Position numbers and translations under genes: made by a program
Assembly (NCBI RefSeq): GCF_004793765.1
Contig: NZ_SRYM01000007.1
Coordinates: 53,008-117,007 of the forward strand
Length of the DNA: 64,000 nucleotides
Direction of reading: 5' to 3'
DNA from: Parabacteroides distasonis
GTDB lineage: Bacteria; Bacteroidota; Bacteroidia; Bacteroidales; Tannerellaceae
Part shown: piece by piece, positions 9,103-18,001 of the stretch
Position numbering within the stretch: the first letter of the stretch is position 1
Layout: each line of letters begins with the position of its first letter
Notes under the pieces: generated by a model
Told to the model about the DNA's origin: nothing
Seen by the model: the letters and a program-made list of their open reading frames with translations, nothing else
Database searches by the model: none

Positions 9103-9270
9103 TTAATAAATCTTATCAAGATCAGCAGCTTTGACTCTGAAGATATGACCATTACGAGAGAATACCAACTCTCCGTCTTCCTTCTTCTTTTGATTCACCA
9201 AACGCTGAAAAGCTATATTTGCACCTTTTACTATATTCTCTTCGAATTCTCTAACTTCTTGCTCATTCAT
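9103..9270 (-). CDS. 55-residue partner of the zeta-like kinase (possible antitoxin)
   Basis: A short frame read from the sequence: ATG at 9270, TAA at 9103. It begins MNEQEVREFEEN and ends ADLDKIY. The N-terminal half is charged and helical; the C-terminal half has VFSRNGHIFRV, which could be a small beta-hairpin. Its start overlaps the last 8 bp of the zeta-like gene, so translation is probably coupled. Size, overlap and order (toxin first) suggest an antitoxin-like partner. There is no homology I can name to epsilon antitoxin, so function is inferred from position only. Confidence 0.6.
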   Translation of the reverse strand: MNEQEVREFEENIVKGANIAFQRLVNQKKKEDGELVFSRNGHIFRVKAADLDKIY

Positions 9271-9862
9271 GATGTTCAAGTTTTGTAAAAATATCTAGAT
9301 TATACACTTCCCTTTTATCATTCTTGAATCCCTTGGCGATCACTTCCATGGGAGACATCGAATTATCTGTTATCATCCAATAGTCACTAATAGGAAGGTA
9401 TAGCTCGAATAAATTGTGGATACCGGCCTCATACCGACGCCGTATCGTTGCTTCCGGAATATTGTGACCTCCAGCAGCTACCCTCATTTTCACACGTTCC
9501 ACGGCTAGATCTGGCGTATTCAACCAGAAGTAAAGCAATGTAACATAATAACCTTCCCTTTGTGCTTCCCGTATCAAGTTTGCTACTGAACGGGTGGCCA
9601 GCGTAGTTTCCATCGCAAAAGTCTCACCAGCACTGATGAGTTCCTTTATTCGCTTATACATAATACGACTAGCTTCAACGGCGACGGCTATACTGTCTGC
9701 ATTAAAAGGGGAAAGTCCCTTGGCTATCTCGTCTGAGTTTACAAACTCCCTACATTTTAGCATTTCTGGTAAAATCGTGAAGGAAGCTGTTGTTTTTCCT
9801 GCTCCGTTGCAACCTGATATTATATACAAATATGGCACTGTTTGCTGTTTTTGATGCTGCAA
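9263..9862 (-). CDS. zeta-toxin-like P-loop kinase
   Basis: A 199-residue protein with a Walker A loop at about residues 16-25 (ISGCNGAGKTT), a zeta-type substrate-binding segment (FVNSDEIAKGLSPF), METTLATRS, and a lid with several arginines (VKMRVAAGGHNIPEATIRRRYEAG). Zeta toxins phosphorylate UDP-N-acetylglucosamine and block wall synthesis. The chromosomal Bacteroidetes relatives are mostly uncharacterised, and some may phosphorylate other small molecules. It forms a two-gene unit with the overlapping 55-residue protein. Cytoplasmic. Confidence 0.8.
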   Translation of the reverse strand: MQHQKQQTVPYLYIISGCNGAGKTTASFTILPEMLKCREFVNSDEIAKGLSPFNADSIAVAVEASRIMYKRIKELISAGETFAMETTLATRSVANLIREAQREGYYVTLLYFWLNTPDLAVERVKMRVAAGGHNIPEATIRRRYEAGIHNLFELYLPISDYWMITDNSMSPMEVIAKGFKNDKREVYNLDIFTKLEHHE

Positions 9863-9979
9863 ATATATGTAATAGTTTTTTAATATGCGTCGTTTTATTT
9901 CTCAAAAATCGTAAAAATGTGCAAGGAATGTACTTTTAACTAACAGGTTTGTTGGGGAAAGTGGTGGTTTTGTTAATTT

Positions 9980-11107
9980 TTATACCCAAAGTAGATCACT
10001 CATGATGCCGTCGGAAACGAAGATTCCTGACTTGGATAAAATCAATTTGTCATCGGTTTGTAATAAGAGGCCTTGGTTGATATGGGATTGAGCTTGCTTT
10101 TGACAATAAGAAAGGAGCTTACTGCCAAATTTTGTTTGGATATCAGCGAAAGAGACTCCCCACATGGTTCGAAGACCGGTAATGATGAAGTCGTTGTACC
10201 GGGTGTATAGGTCTAAATTCTCGGATTCTATTGCCAGATGCCCATTTTCTATACCTTCTATATATATAGGTAGAGAAGATGGATTCCATTCCCGGTCCAT
10301 TTCGTTATAAGAATGGGCGGAAGGACCGAGCCCCAGATATTTCTTTCCGGTCCAGTAGGAGCTATTGTGCTTGGAGAAGAACCCGGGACGGGCGAAATTA
10401 GATATCTCGTAATGCAAATAGCCTGCTTCTGCCAACCGATCTATTAATGTGGAAAAGAACGAGACGCTTAACTCCTCGTTTATGGGGGGCACTTTTCCCG
10501 CTTCCAGCAATTTGTAAAGTGCGGTACCTTCCTCGTAAATGAGGTGGTAGGCGGAAAGATGGGGAACATCCAACCGGATCGCTTGTTGCAAATTCTCTTC
10601 CCATGCTTGCTGCGTTTGGTTGGGGAGTCCGTAGATCAAATCGATACTGATATTTGTAATCCCATATTCCTTGCATAGTTCTACAGCTTTAATCGCTTGT
10701 TCCCGGTCATGACGACGATTCAGAAAACGCAAATCTTCCGAATGAAAACTCTGTACACCCATGCTAACCCGGTTAAAAGGATAATTACGGAGAAGCGATA
10801 CATATTCTCGTTTCATGTCATCAGGATTCGCCTCTAAGGTAATCTCCGCTTGCTCAGCTACATTAAAATGACGATAGATAGCTTCGAATATCTTACCGAA
10901 ATCTTTCTCATCTAATTGGGAAGGGGTGCCGCCCCCAAAATAAATGGTTTCTAATGCTTCGTTTCCTATATATCCCTTCCGCGATTCCATCTCTTTTATA
11001 AGTGCGTTTATATACGGCTCTTTATACTTCATCTCCGTATTGGAAAAAAAGTCACAGTATAAACACCGCTTGGCGCAAAAAGGAACGTGTATGTATAAGC
11101 CTGCCAT
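9980..11107 (-). CDS. hemW: radical SAM heme chaperone HemW
   Basis: A 375-residue radical SAM protein of the HemN/HemW family. The start is placed at the ATG at 11107, giving MAGLYIHVPFC; the upstream ATG would add ten unlikely residues. The iron-sulfur cysteines lie in CAKRCLYC (CxxxCxxC), right at the N-terminus. YFGGGTPS follows, and then GVQSF and ISIDLIYGLP, all HemW hallmarks. HemW carries heme to membrane respiratory proteins; true coproporphyrinogen oxidase (HemN) is longer at the N-terminus. A minus-strand TATCTTTG at 11135-11142 is a plausible -7 element 28 bp ahead of the start. Confidence 0.92.
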   Translation of the reverse strand: MAGLYIHVPFCAKRCLYCDFFSNTEMKYKEPYINALIKEMESRKGYIGNEALETIYFGGGTPSQLDEKDFGKIFEAIYRHFNVAEQAEITLEANPDDMKREYVSLLRNYPFNRVSMGVQSFHSEDLRFLNRRHDREQAIKAVELCKEYGITNISIDLIYGLPNQTQQAWEENLQQAIRLDVPHLSAYHLIYEEGTALYKLLEAGKVPPINEELSVSFFSTLIDRLAEAGYLHYEISNFARPGFFSKHNSSYWTGKKYLGLGPSAHSYNEMDREWNPSSLPIYIEGIENGHLAIESENLDLYTRYNDFIITGLRTMWGVSFADIQTKFGSKLLSYCQKQAQSHINQGLLLQTDDKLILSKSGIFVSDGIMSDLLWV

Positions 11108-11297
11108 CTGTATGGACACAATTATATCTTTACACAAAGATATGATTTTAATTTCAAAAAGCCTTGCTGCTGCACAACATAGTTCTCAAACACCGGGCGA
11201 TAATTGCTTTTTTCCTTTACAATCTCTAATTTGCGCCCTCGTGAAAGTGATTCACGCCAAATAAACGTATTGTTAAACTCAAATAAATCCTGATATC

Positions 11298-13454
11298 ATG
11301 AAAGTATACCAAACAAATGAAATTAAGAACATCTCTATCTTGGGAAGTTCGGGCTCTGGGAAAACCACTCTCGCTGAAGCTATGCTTTACGAGGGTGGAG
11401 TTATAAAACGTCGCGGCTCCGTTGAAGCAGGAAATACGGTGTCTGACTATTTCCCGGTTGAGAAAGAGTATGGATACTCAGTGTTCTCAACCGTTTTCAG
11501 TGTAGAATGGCAGGATCGGAAGCTGAATTTCATCGATTGTCCGGGTTCGGATGATTTCGTGGGAGGAGCCGTTTCCGCTCTGAATGTCACGGATACGGCA
11601 CTGATGGTATTGAATGCCCAGTATGGTGTTGAGGTTGGAACCGTTAACCAGTTCCGGTATACTGAACAATTCCATAAACCGGTGATTTTCGTTGTCAATC
11701 AGCTTGATAATGATAAAGCCGACTATGAGGGAACCATCGCCCAGTTGAAAGACCGTTGGGGCAGTAAGATTGTTCCGATCCAATATCCGATTAGCTGCGG
11801 CTCTTCTTTCAATGCTGTGGTGGATGTACTGAAAATGAAGATGTATCGTTGGAAGCCGGAAGGTGGAGTTCCTGATGTATTGGAAATCCCTGAGGAGGAA
11901 ATGGATAAGGCGATGGAGTTACATCAAGCCTTGGTGGAAGCCGCTGCTGAGAACGACGATATGTTAATGGAGAAATTCTTCGAGGAAGGTGCGTTGAGCG
12001 AGGACGATATGCGTGCCGGTATCCGTGCGGGCTTGGTTACTCGCGGTATGTTCCCGGTATTCTGCGTATGTGCCGGTCGTGATATGTGCGTTCGTCGTAC
12101 GTTGGAGTTCTTGGGTAACGTGGTTCCTTGTACCGACAAGATGCCTCGTCTGATTACTACGGAAGGCGTAGAGGTGACTCCGGACTCGAATGGTCCTGCT
12201 AGCTTGTTCTTCTTCAAGACTACCGTGGAACCTCATATTGGTCAGGTTTCCTATTTTAAAGTGATATCAGGAAAAGTAAAAGAAGGTGACGACTTGATGA
12301 ATGCCGATCGTGGTTCCAAGGAGCGTATTGCGCAGTTATTTGCGGTAGCCGGACAAACTCGTATCCCGGTTACGGAAATGGTGGCGGGTGATATCGGAGC
12401 GACTGTTAAGTTAAAGGATGTTCGTCGTGGTAATACATTGAACGGAAAGGGTTGTGATTATCGTTTCGACTTCATTAAATATCCGGATCCGAAATATCGT
12501 CGTGCTATCAAGCCTGTGAATGAGGCTGACGCCGAGAAGATGATGGAAATCTTGATACGTATGCGTGAGGAAGACCCGACATGGGTAATCGAACAGTCCA
12601 AGGAATTGAAACAGACAATCGTTTCCGGCCAAGGTGAGTTCCACCTTCGTACATTGAAATGGAGAATCGAGAATAATGATAAATTACCGATCGAATATCT
12701 GGAGCCGAAGATCCCGTATCGTGAGACAATCACGAAAGCGGCCCGTGCGGATTACCGTCATAAGAAACAATCCGGTGGCGCAGGCCAGTTCGGTGAGGTC
12801 CACTTGATTATCGAGCCTTACTATGAGGGTATGCCTACTCCGGATACCTACCGTTTCGGCGGACAGGAATATAAGATGAATGTTCGTGATACTCAGATAA
12901 TCGATTTGGATTGGGGTGGTAAAGTCGTGTTCGTAAACTGTATCGTTGGTGGTGCTATCGACGCTCGTTTCTTGCCGGCTATCCTGAAAGGTATCATGGC
13001 TCGTATGGAGCAAGGGCCGTTGACGGGTTCGTATGCTCGCGACGTGCGTATTTGCGTATACGATGGTAAGATGCACCCCGTAGACAGTAATGAGATCTCT
13101 TTCATGCTTGCCGGACGTAATGCGTTCAGTACCGCTTTCAAAGAGGCGGGTCCTAAGATCTTGGAGCCTGTTTACGATGTCGAGGTTTCCGTTCCTGCCG
13201 ATTATCTGGGGGATGTGATGAGTGACTTGCAAGGACGCCGTGCCTTGATTATGGGTATGAATAGCGAGAAGGGATTTGAGAAACTATTGGCGAAAGTTCC
13301 TTTGAAAGAAATGTCTAACTATTCTACTTCATTAAGCTCCATTACGGGCGGACGTGCTTCGTTTACGATGAAGTTCGCTAGTTACGAGTTAGTTCCTGCC
13401 GATGTACAAGAGAAGTTGTTAAAGGCTTACGAGGCTATCCAATCAGAAGAATAG
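11298..13454 (+). CDS. EF-G paralogue (EF-G2 type) with altered GTPase motifs
   Basis: A 718-residue EF-G-like protein with full domain order: GTPase, then the translocase domains II-V (RIRMREEDPTW and the FEVHL-like FGEVHLIIEPY region are recognisable). The P-loop is GSSGSGKT (16-23). The G3 motif is DCPGSDDF instead of DTPGHVDF, so the catalytic histidine is Ser84. G4 is NQLD. This is the pattern of the Bacteroides EF-G2, reported to support translocation without GTP hydrolysis and to be needed for gut fitness under starvation. Equivalence is inferred from the motif pattern. It ends with its own terminator. A normal EF-G should be encoded elsewhere, in the str operon. Confidence 0.88.
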   Translation: MKVYQTNEIKNISILGSSGSGKTTLAEAMLYEGGVIKRRGSVEAGNTVSDYFPVEKEYGYSVFSTVFSVEWQDRKLNFIDCPGSDDFVGGAVSALNVTDTALMVLNAQYGVEVGTVNQFRYTEQFHKPVIFVVNQLDNDKADYEGTIAQLKDRWGSKIVPIQYPISCGSSFNAVVDVLKMKMYRWKPEGGVPDVLEIPEEEMDKAMELHQALVEAAAENDDMLMEKFFEEGALSEDDMRAGIRAGLVTRGMFPVFCVCAGRDMCVRRTLEFLGNVVPCTDKMPRLITTEGVEVTPDSNGPASLFFFKTTVEPHIGQVSYFKVISGKVKEGDDLMNADRGSKERIAQLFAVAGQTRIPVTEMVAGDIGATVKLKDVRRGNTLNGKGCDYRFDFIKYPDPKYRRAIKPVNEADAEKMMEILIRMREEDPTWVIEQSKELKQTIVSGQGEFHLRTLKWRIENNDKLPIEYLEPKIPYRETITKAARADYRHKKQSGGAGQFGEVHLIIEPYYEGMPTPDTYRFGGQEYKMNVRDTQIIDLDWGGKVVFVNCIVGGAIDARFLPAILKGIMARMEQGPLTGSYARDVRICVYDGKMHPVDSNEISFMLAGRNAFSTAFKEAGPKILEPVYDVEVSVPADYLGDVMSDLQGRRALIMGMNSEKGFEKLLAKVPLKEMSNYSTSLSSITGGRASFTMKFASYELVPADVQEKLLKAYEAIQSEE

Positions 13455-13502
13455 GTAAAGTAAAATGTCATCATAATTTTTTAATATTTAAAGTTAAACG
13501 AG

Positions 13503-13535
13503 AAAAGGCCGGCTTTGTGAAGAGCTGGCCTTTTT
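13503..13535 (+). terminator. terminator of the EF-G2-like gene
   Basis: AAAAGGCCGGCT (13503-13514) pairs with 13523-13534 with one mismatch and runs into TTTTTG. The remnant gene that follows begins inside the T-run, so the terminator abuts a deletion scar. Confidence 0.75.
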
Positions 13536-14253
13536 GTTATTGGGATCAGAACATTTCCGGACGGAGGAGGTCACCCGTTTTCTCAAGCACGTAGATTGCG
13601 ATCGATTGATTTTGAATGGTGATATCATCGATGGCTGGCAATTGAAGAAATCCGGTAAACGCTGGAAACAAAAGCATACCGATTTCTTTAAGGTATTGAT
13701 GAAGATGATGGAGAAAAGGGGTACGGAGATTATCTATGTCGTGGGGAACCATGATGATTTTCTCGACAGCTTGGCTCCTTTTAAGTTCTCCAATATATCG
13801 ATCGTAAAGGATTATTTGCGGCCATATTCATCAAGCGGCAGTTATTTGCATGGTTATTTGTTGAATAGCGGGTTTAGTGAGGAGATCCGTTCTTGGCATT
13901 CTCGTCATCCTTCGGTTCTGATGCATTTCTTTTGGGATAAGAAAGATCAGCGAGCCGAGGTGATAATAGACGATTGCCTTTCTTTCCATCAGCTGGATGA
14001 TACGTTGTTTCTACGTTATATGTCGGGGGCGAAAGCTTATGCTACGACCGCCGGGTTCGAATCCGTATGTGAGGCGATGTATCTGAATAAACCTGTATTG
14101 ATGGTTCCTACACATATTGAGCAAGCTTGCAATGCTTACGATGCCTCTTTGTCTGGCGCAGGCGTTGTCGCTGATTGTTTTGATCTGGACGCGTTATTAT
14201 CCATTTCGGAAAGCCATGTGGAGAATCCGGTTTTCCGGCATTGGGTGAAACAG
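13534..14253 (+). pseudogene. chimeric remnant: LpxH-like phosphoesterase joined to a glycosyltransferase C-terminus
   Basis: One open frame joins pieces of two proteins. Codons 2-95 match the N-terminal half of a UDP-2,3-diacylglucosamine diphosphatase-like metallophosphoesterase (LNGDIIDGW, VVGNHDDF). The real start and the first metal motif (DxH) are gone, replaced by the preceding terminator. The later GHTH-type motifs are also missing. From about codon 96 (nt 13819) it matches the C-terminal domain of an MJ1255-type glycosyltransferase (YLHGYLLNSGF, TTAGFESVCEAMYLNKPVLMVP). In Bacteroidales these two genes are commonly neighbours, so one internal deletion plus loss of the 5' end explains the structure. 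The frame runs into the 22-bp repeat array and the opposite gene, with no natural end. A functional fusion is unlikely. Confidence 0.75.
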
Positions 14254-14339
14254 GTGTGCCACGCTGATGGAACAGGTGTGCCACGCCGATGGCACGGGTG
14301 TGCCATGCCGATGACATGGGTGTGCCATCAGCGTGGCAC
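14250..14339. repeat. 22-bp-period repeat array A (four units)
   Basis: Four contiguous 22-bp units at 14250, 14272, 14294 and 14316, all built on GGTGTGCCA followed by a variable CGCTGATGG-like half. The end of unit 4 is an exact inverted copy: GTGCCACGCTGAT (14256-14268) pairs with 14327-14339. It lies between the converging chimeric remnant and metY, 8 bp from the metY stop, where the hairpin could serve as a transcript end. Confidence 0.85.
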
Positions 14340-14346
14340 TGAAGTC

Positions 14347-15627
14347 TTATTTATTCAACGCTTGCTCAATATCTGCAATAATATCATCGGCGTTCTCGAT
14401 ACCTACAGAGAAGCGGATCAAGTCCGGAGCCACGCCAGCCTCTATCAATTGTTCATCGCTCAACTGGCGGTGCGTATGACTGGCCGGGTGAAGCACGCAA
14501 GTACGGGCATCCGCTACGTGAGTTACGATAGCGGCGAGTTTCAAGCTATCCATAAACTTGATCGCCACCTCACGTCCACCTTTCAATCCGAAGGATAATA
14601 CGCCGCAAGAGCCATTCGGTAGATACTTCTTGGCGAGTTCATGGTACGGATTGCTTTCCAATTCAGGATAATGAACCCAAGCAACCTTATCACATTTCTG
14701 TAGCCACTGCGCTACCGCCAAGGCGTTTTTGCAATGCTGCGGTACACGAAGATGCAAGGTCTCCAATCCCAGATTCAATAGGAATGCGTTTTGCGGGGAT
14801 TGGATCGCTCCAAGGTCACGCATCAGTTGGCTGGTCGCTTTCGTGATGAACGCTAATTTCCCGAATGCCTTGGTATAGGTCAATCCGTGGTAAGAAGGGT
14901 CCGGCTGGCAAAGTCCCGGGAACTTCTCGGCATGCGCCTCCCAGTCGAAATTGCCGCTATCCACGATACAACCGCCTACGCTCGTGGCATGGCCATCCAT
15001 ATATTTAGTCGTGGAGTGCGTAACGATATCCGCTCCCCATTCGAACGGACGGCAATTGATCGGCGTGGCGAACGTATTATCGACGATCAAGGGTACGCCA
15101 TGATTATGAGCGATGCGGGCAAACTTCTCTACGTCCAATACCATAACGCCCGGATTGGAGATCATCTCGCCGAACATCGCCTTCGTATTCGGGCGGAAAG
15201 CCTTGGAGATCTCTTCCTCGCTTGCGTCTTGATCGATGAATGTACACTCGACTCCCAGTTTCTTCAAGGTAACGGCCAATAGATTGTAAGTACCACCATA
15301 AATGCTGGTAGCGCTTACGATATGGTCGCCAGCCTCGCAAATATTGAAGAAAGCGAAAAAGCTAGCGGCCTGCCCGGATGAGGTCAGCATGGCGGCCACG
15401 CCACCTTCCAATGCTGCGATCTTGGCTGCTACAGCCTCGTTTGTCGGGTTTTGCAGGCGGGTATAGAAATAGCCGCTTTCCTCCAAATCGAACAATTTAG
15501 CCATCTGTTCGCTCGTCTCATACTTGAATGTCGTGCTTTGATAGATCGGGAGGACACGGGGTTCTCCTTTCTTGGGTTGCCAACCGGCCTGTACGCACAG
15601 GGTTTCCGGTTTGAATTTGTTATCCAT
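14347..15627 (-). CDS. metY: O-acetylhomoserine aminocarboxypropyltransferase (sulfhydrylase)
   Basis: A PLP enzyme of the Cys/Met metabolism family, 426 residues. It makes homocysteine (or cysteine from O-acetylserine) directly from sulfide. Visible marks are YTRLQNPTNEAVAAKIAALEGG, SSGQAA, and the PLP-lysine segment HSTTKYMDGH with VDNTFATP ahead of it. RFSVGIENADDII lies at the C-terminus. Length and the ETLCVQAGWQP start are typical of MetY rather than MetB/MetC. Single gene with its own -7 element at 15663-15670. Confidence 0.93.
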   Translation of the reverse strand: MDNKFKPETLCVQAGWQPKKGEPRVLPIYQSTTFKYETSEQMAKLFDLEESGYFYTRLQNPTNEAVAAKIAALEGGVAAMLTSSGQAASFFAFFNICEAGDHIVSATSIYGGTYNLLAVTLKKLGVECTFIDQDASEEEISKAFRPNTKAMFGEMISNPGVMVLDVEKFARIAHNHGVPLIVDNTFATPINCRPFEWGADIVTHSTTKYMDGHATSVGGCIVDSGNFDWEAHAEKFPGLCQPDPSYHGLTYTKAFGKLAFITKATSQLMRDLGAIQSPQNAFLLNLGLETLHLRVPQHCKNALAVAQWLQKCDKVAWVHYPELESNPYHELAKKYLPNGSCGVLSFGLKGGREVAIKFMDSLKLAAIVTHVADARTCVLHPASHTHRQLSDEQLIEAGVAPDLIRFSVGIENADDIIADIEQALNK

Positions 15628-15662
15628 ATCGGTTGTTTTTTAATTAATTGTCATTTGAATCG

Positions 15663-15670
15663 CAAATGTA
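15663..15670 (-). promoter_or_regulatory. -7 promoter element for metY
   Basis: Minus-strand TACATTTG fits TAnnTTTG and lies 36 bp ahead of the metY ATG. No clear -33 element. Confidence 0.45.
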
Positions 15671-15696
15671 CGGAAAATCGGTAAGAATTGTTCCGC

Positions 15697-17024
15697 TTAC
15701 AAGATCTTCTTCTGTAAGATACTGAACCAGATGAAAGCGACGACACCTTTCAGCATATTGGAAAGGCTGATCGCCCACCAAACACCCGTAATACCCAGTC
15801 CCGCTGCCGCTAGCCCGATGGCCAAAGGTATGCGCAGGGTGTTGCACGAGATGCTGATGATCGCCGGCGGAATCGTTCGACCGGTACCGTAGAACATGCC
15901 TTGCGTGGTAATCTCCAGCATCATGAAGATCATCGAATAGCCATCGATCCGGAGAAATATACCACCGGCCTCATAAGCGGCTTGCTCCGGCACGATCAGC
16001 GAGAAGACCTCGCTACCGTAAAAGACGAATAACAACGTGCAGAGTACACCGATGATAGAAGTCATTTTAAGCGTCGTATGATAAGCGGTCAGGATACGTT
16101 CTTTCTTGCGTGCGGCGTAGTTCTGGGCGGTGAAAGCGGAGAGGGCCGTATGAAGCCTTGTGAGGTGTTCCATGCGATCGCCTCCATTTGTCCGCCTGCC
16201 GTAAGCGTCATCAAACCGATATGCCCTCCGTAGGTGGAAGCTGTACGAGCCATAAAAAGATTGATGATCGCGAAGAATGTATTTAATAACGCTACCGGTA
16301 GACCCAATTGGAAGATCCGCTTGGTGTAGCGTTCCTTTAAACGGACAAAGAAAGGGAATCCCCCGAACAATTTATTGCGGCATTTTATCTGATAGACGAA
16401 TAGTCCGCAAACCACCGCTTGGGAGATCCACGTAGCCCAAGCCGCGCCCGCCGTACCCAAATGGAAGCCGAGTATAAATAAAGGATCTAGCACCATATTC
16501 AGTAAAAGACCTGTTCCGCTGATATAAAATGGAATCTTACTCAATCCCGAGGCATTATGAATCCCGGTAAACGCCGCCGAGAGGAAGATAAATGGGAATG
16601 CGGAAGCGACGATTCTCAAATATTCCACGGCGTTTAACGCAATCGGTTCCTCCAGTTTGTAGAAGCCGATAATCGGATGAGCGAGGACGAATAGCAAGAA
16701 TCCCCAACAAAGCGAGAGGATCAAGGCGATCGTTAGGTTATGGGAGGCGAATCCTCGGGCATCTTCCACGTTTTGCGCTCCGATACTTTGCCCGACACTC
16801 ACCTCCGAGCCTACTTTATTCAAGTAAGAGATCGAGTTCGTCATCCAAGTAAGGATACCAACGGCGCCGATAGCGGCTACGGCCTCGCTTCCCAATCGGC
16901 CTACCCAAGCCATGTCGGTGATGCTATAGGCCATTTGGATAAATGAGGTACCCATGATCGGCATCGCCAGATTGAATAGTTGCCGGGAGATGGCCCCTTC
17001 GGTCAGATTTTTTGTTCCTTGCAT
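15697..17024 (-). pseudogene. MATE-family efflux pump broken by a frameshift
   Basis: MATE pumps export drugs or metabolites in exchange for Na+ or H+. Two overlapping frames together give a normal-length protein of about 450 residues. The first (start ATG 17024, MQGTKNLTEG) runs to QMEAIAWNTSQGF. The second continues from TALSAFTAQNYAARKKE to the end. The switch is at about 16150, where two bases stand in place of a codon (GGC TTC AT ACG), so a single 1-bp deletion explains it. Everything else looks intact, with about 12 hydrophobic segments and the two-repeat layout. It may be a recent loss, a strain-specific inactivation, or a sequencing error. Confidence 0.8.
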
Positions 17025-17045
17025 GATCGTTTGTTTAAATGTGCG

Positions 17046-17065
17046 CAAAAGTAGAAATAATTTTG
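17046..17065. promoter_or_regulatory. divergent -7 elements of the MATE and isomerase-like genes
   Basis: TAATTTTG on the plus strand (17058-17065) lies 33 bp before the isomerase-like ATG. TACTTTTG on the minus strand (17046-17053) lies 21 bp before the MATE ATG. They are only 4 bp apart and face away from each other, so the two promoters should compete for polymerase. Confidence 0.5.
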
Positions 17066-17098
17066 CTACCTTTAGCGACGTTAATCTTAAAGAATAGT

Positions 17099-17986
17099 AT
17101 GATGATAACGAGACGGAATTTTTTGAAAGCGGGTGCCGCTGTGGCTGCGCTGAGTGTAGTACCGAACGGCTTTGCCTCTATCTTGGCTAAGAAAGAGAAA
17201 GCGATAGGTGTACAGTTGTATAGTGTCCGGGACGACTTGAAGACGGATTTTGACGGTACGATGAAGGCTTTGGTGGATATCGGTTATAAACGGATGGAAG
17301 CCGCCGGTTACCGGGATGGCAAATTCTACGGGAAATCCCCGGCCGAGATGAAGAAATATCTGGCGGATCTGGGTGCCCGTATGGTAGGTTCCCATACCGG
17401 AAGCGGTTTGCTGGCGGAGGGTGATACCAAGGGATGGGACTTCTGGAAAAAGAATGCCGCCGATACGGCAGAGGTAGGCTGTAAATGGATTGTTCAGGCG
17501 GGTTATCCCTCCAAAGATATCAAGAGCCTTTCGGACGTGAAGCGTTTAGCGGATCAATTTAATAAATGTGGTGAGATCGCAAAGGCGAACGGGTTGCGTT
17601 TCGCTTTCCATAACCATGTGGATGAATTCCATGAGTTGGAAGGGAAGATCCCGTTCGACGTGATGATCGAGAATACGGACAAAGGGCTGGTTACTTTCCA
17701 GATCGATACGGCTCAATTAGTGTATGGCGGTTTTAAATGTCATGATTACGTGAACCGTTATCCCGGTCGTTTCGCCAACTGGCACTTGAAAGACGCAAAT
17801 GCGGATGGAAAGGGTAGCACGGAGATGGGCGCCGGAATCGTAGACTTCAAGTCCTTATTCGCCGTGGCAGAGAAAGCCGGATTAGAGGATTACTTCATTG
17901 AGCAAGAGCGTTATAATATGACACCGCTGCAAGCGATGAAACATGATTATGACTTCTTGATGAAGGCTTCTTATGTGAAGTGGTAA
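17099..17986 (+). CDS. secreted sugar phosphate isomerase/epimerase-like TIM-barrel protein
   Basis: The start is taken at 17099 (or 17102), giving MITRRNFLKAGAAVAALS, a twin-arginine-style signal with a hydrophobic core. The upstream in-frame ATG at 17039 lies within the promoter. The mature domain is an AP-endonuclease-2/xylose-isomerase-like barrel. Visible marks are GVQLYSVRDDL, GYKRMEAAGY, FAFHNHVDEF, FQIDTAQLVYGG, NWHLKDAN and YFIEQERY, with the His/Asp/Glu residues that bind a divalent metal in this superfamily. Exported members of this family in Bacteroidetes are usually uncharacterised; some act on 3-keto-sugars or inositols. The substrate cannot be told from sequence. Confidence 0.85.
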   Translation: MMITRRNFLKAGAAVAALSVVPNGFASILAKKEKAIGVQLYSVRDDLKTDFDGTMKALVDIGYKRMEAAGYRDGKFYGKSPAEMKKYLADLGARMVGSHTGSGLLAEGDTKGWDFWKKNAADTAEVGCKWIVQAGYPSKDIKSLSDVKRLADQFNKCGEIAKANGLRFAFHNHVDEFHELEGKIPFDVMIENTDKGLVTFQIDTAQLVYGGFKCHDYVNRYPGRFANWHLKDANADGKGSTEMGAGIVDFKSLFAVAEKAGLEDYFIEQERYNMTPLQAMKHDYDFLMKASYVKW

Positions 17987-18001
17987 ATGGGAGTATAGGC
18001 G

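Noticed and set aside
9082..9288. 68-codon plus-strand frame opposite the zeta-like pair
   Set aside because: Starts inside the terminator T-run and overlaps the better-supported 55-residue gene.
12684..13232. 182-codon antisense frame in the EF-G2-like gene
   Set aside because: Shadow of a conserved translation factor; no protein-like motif.
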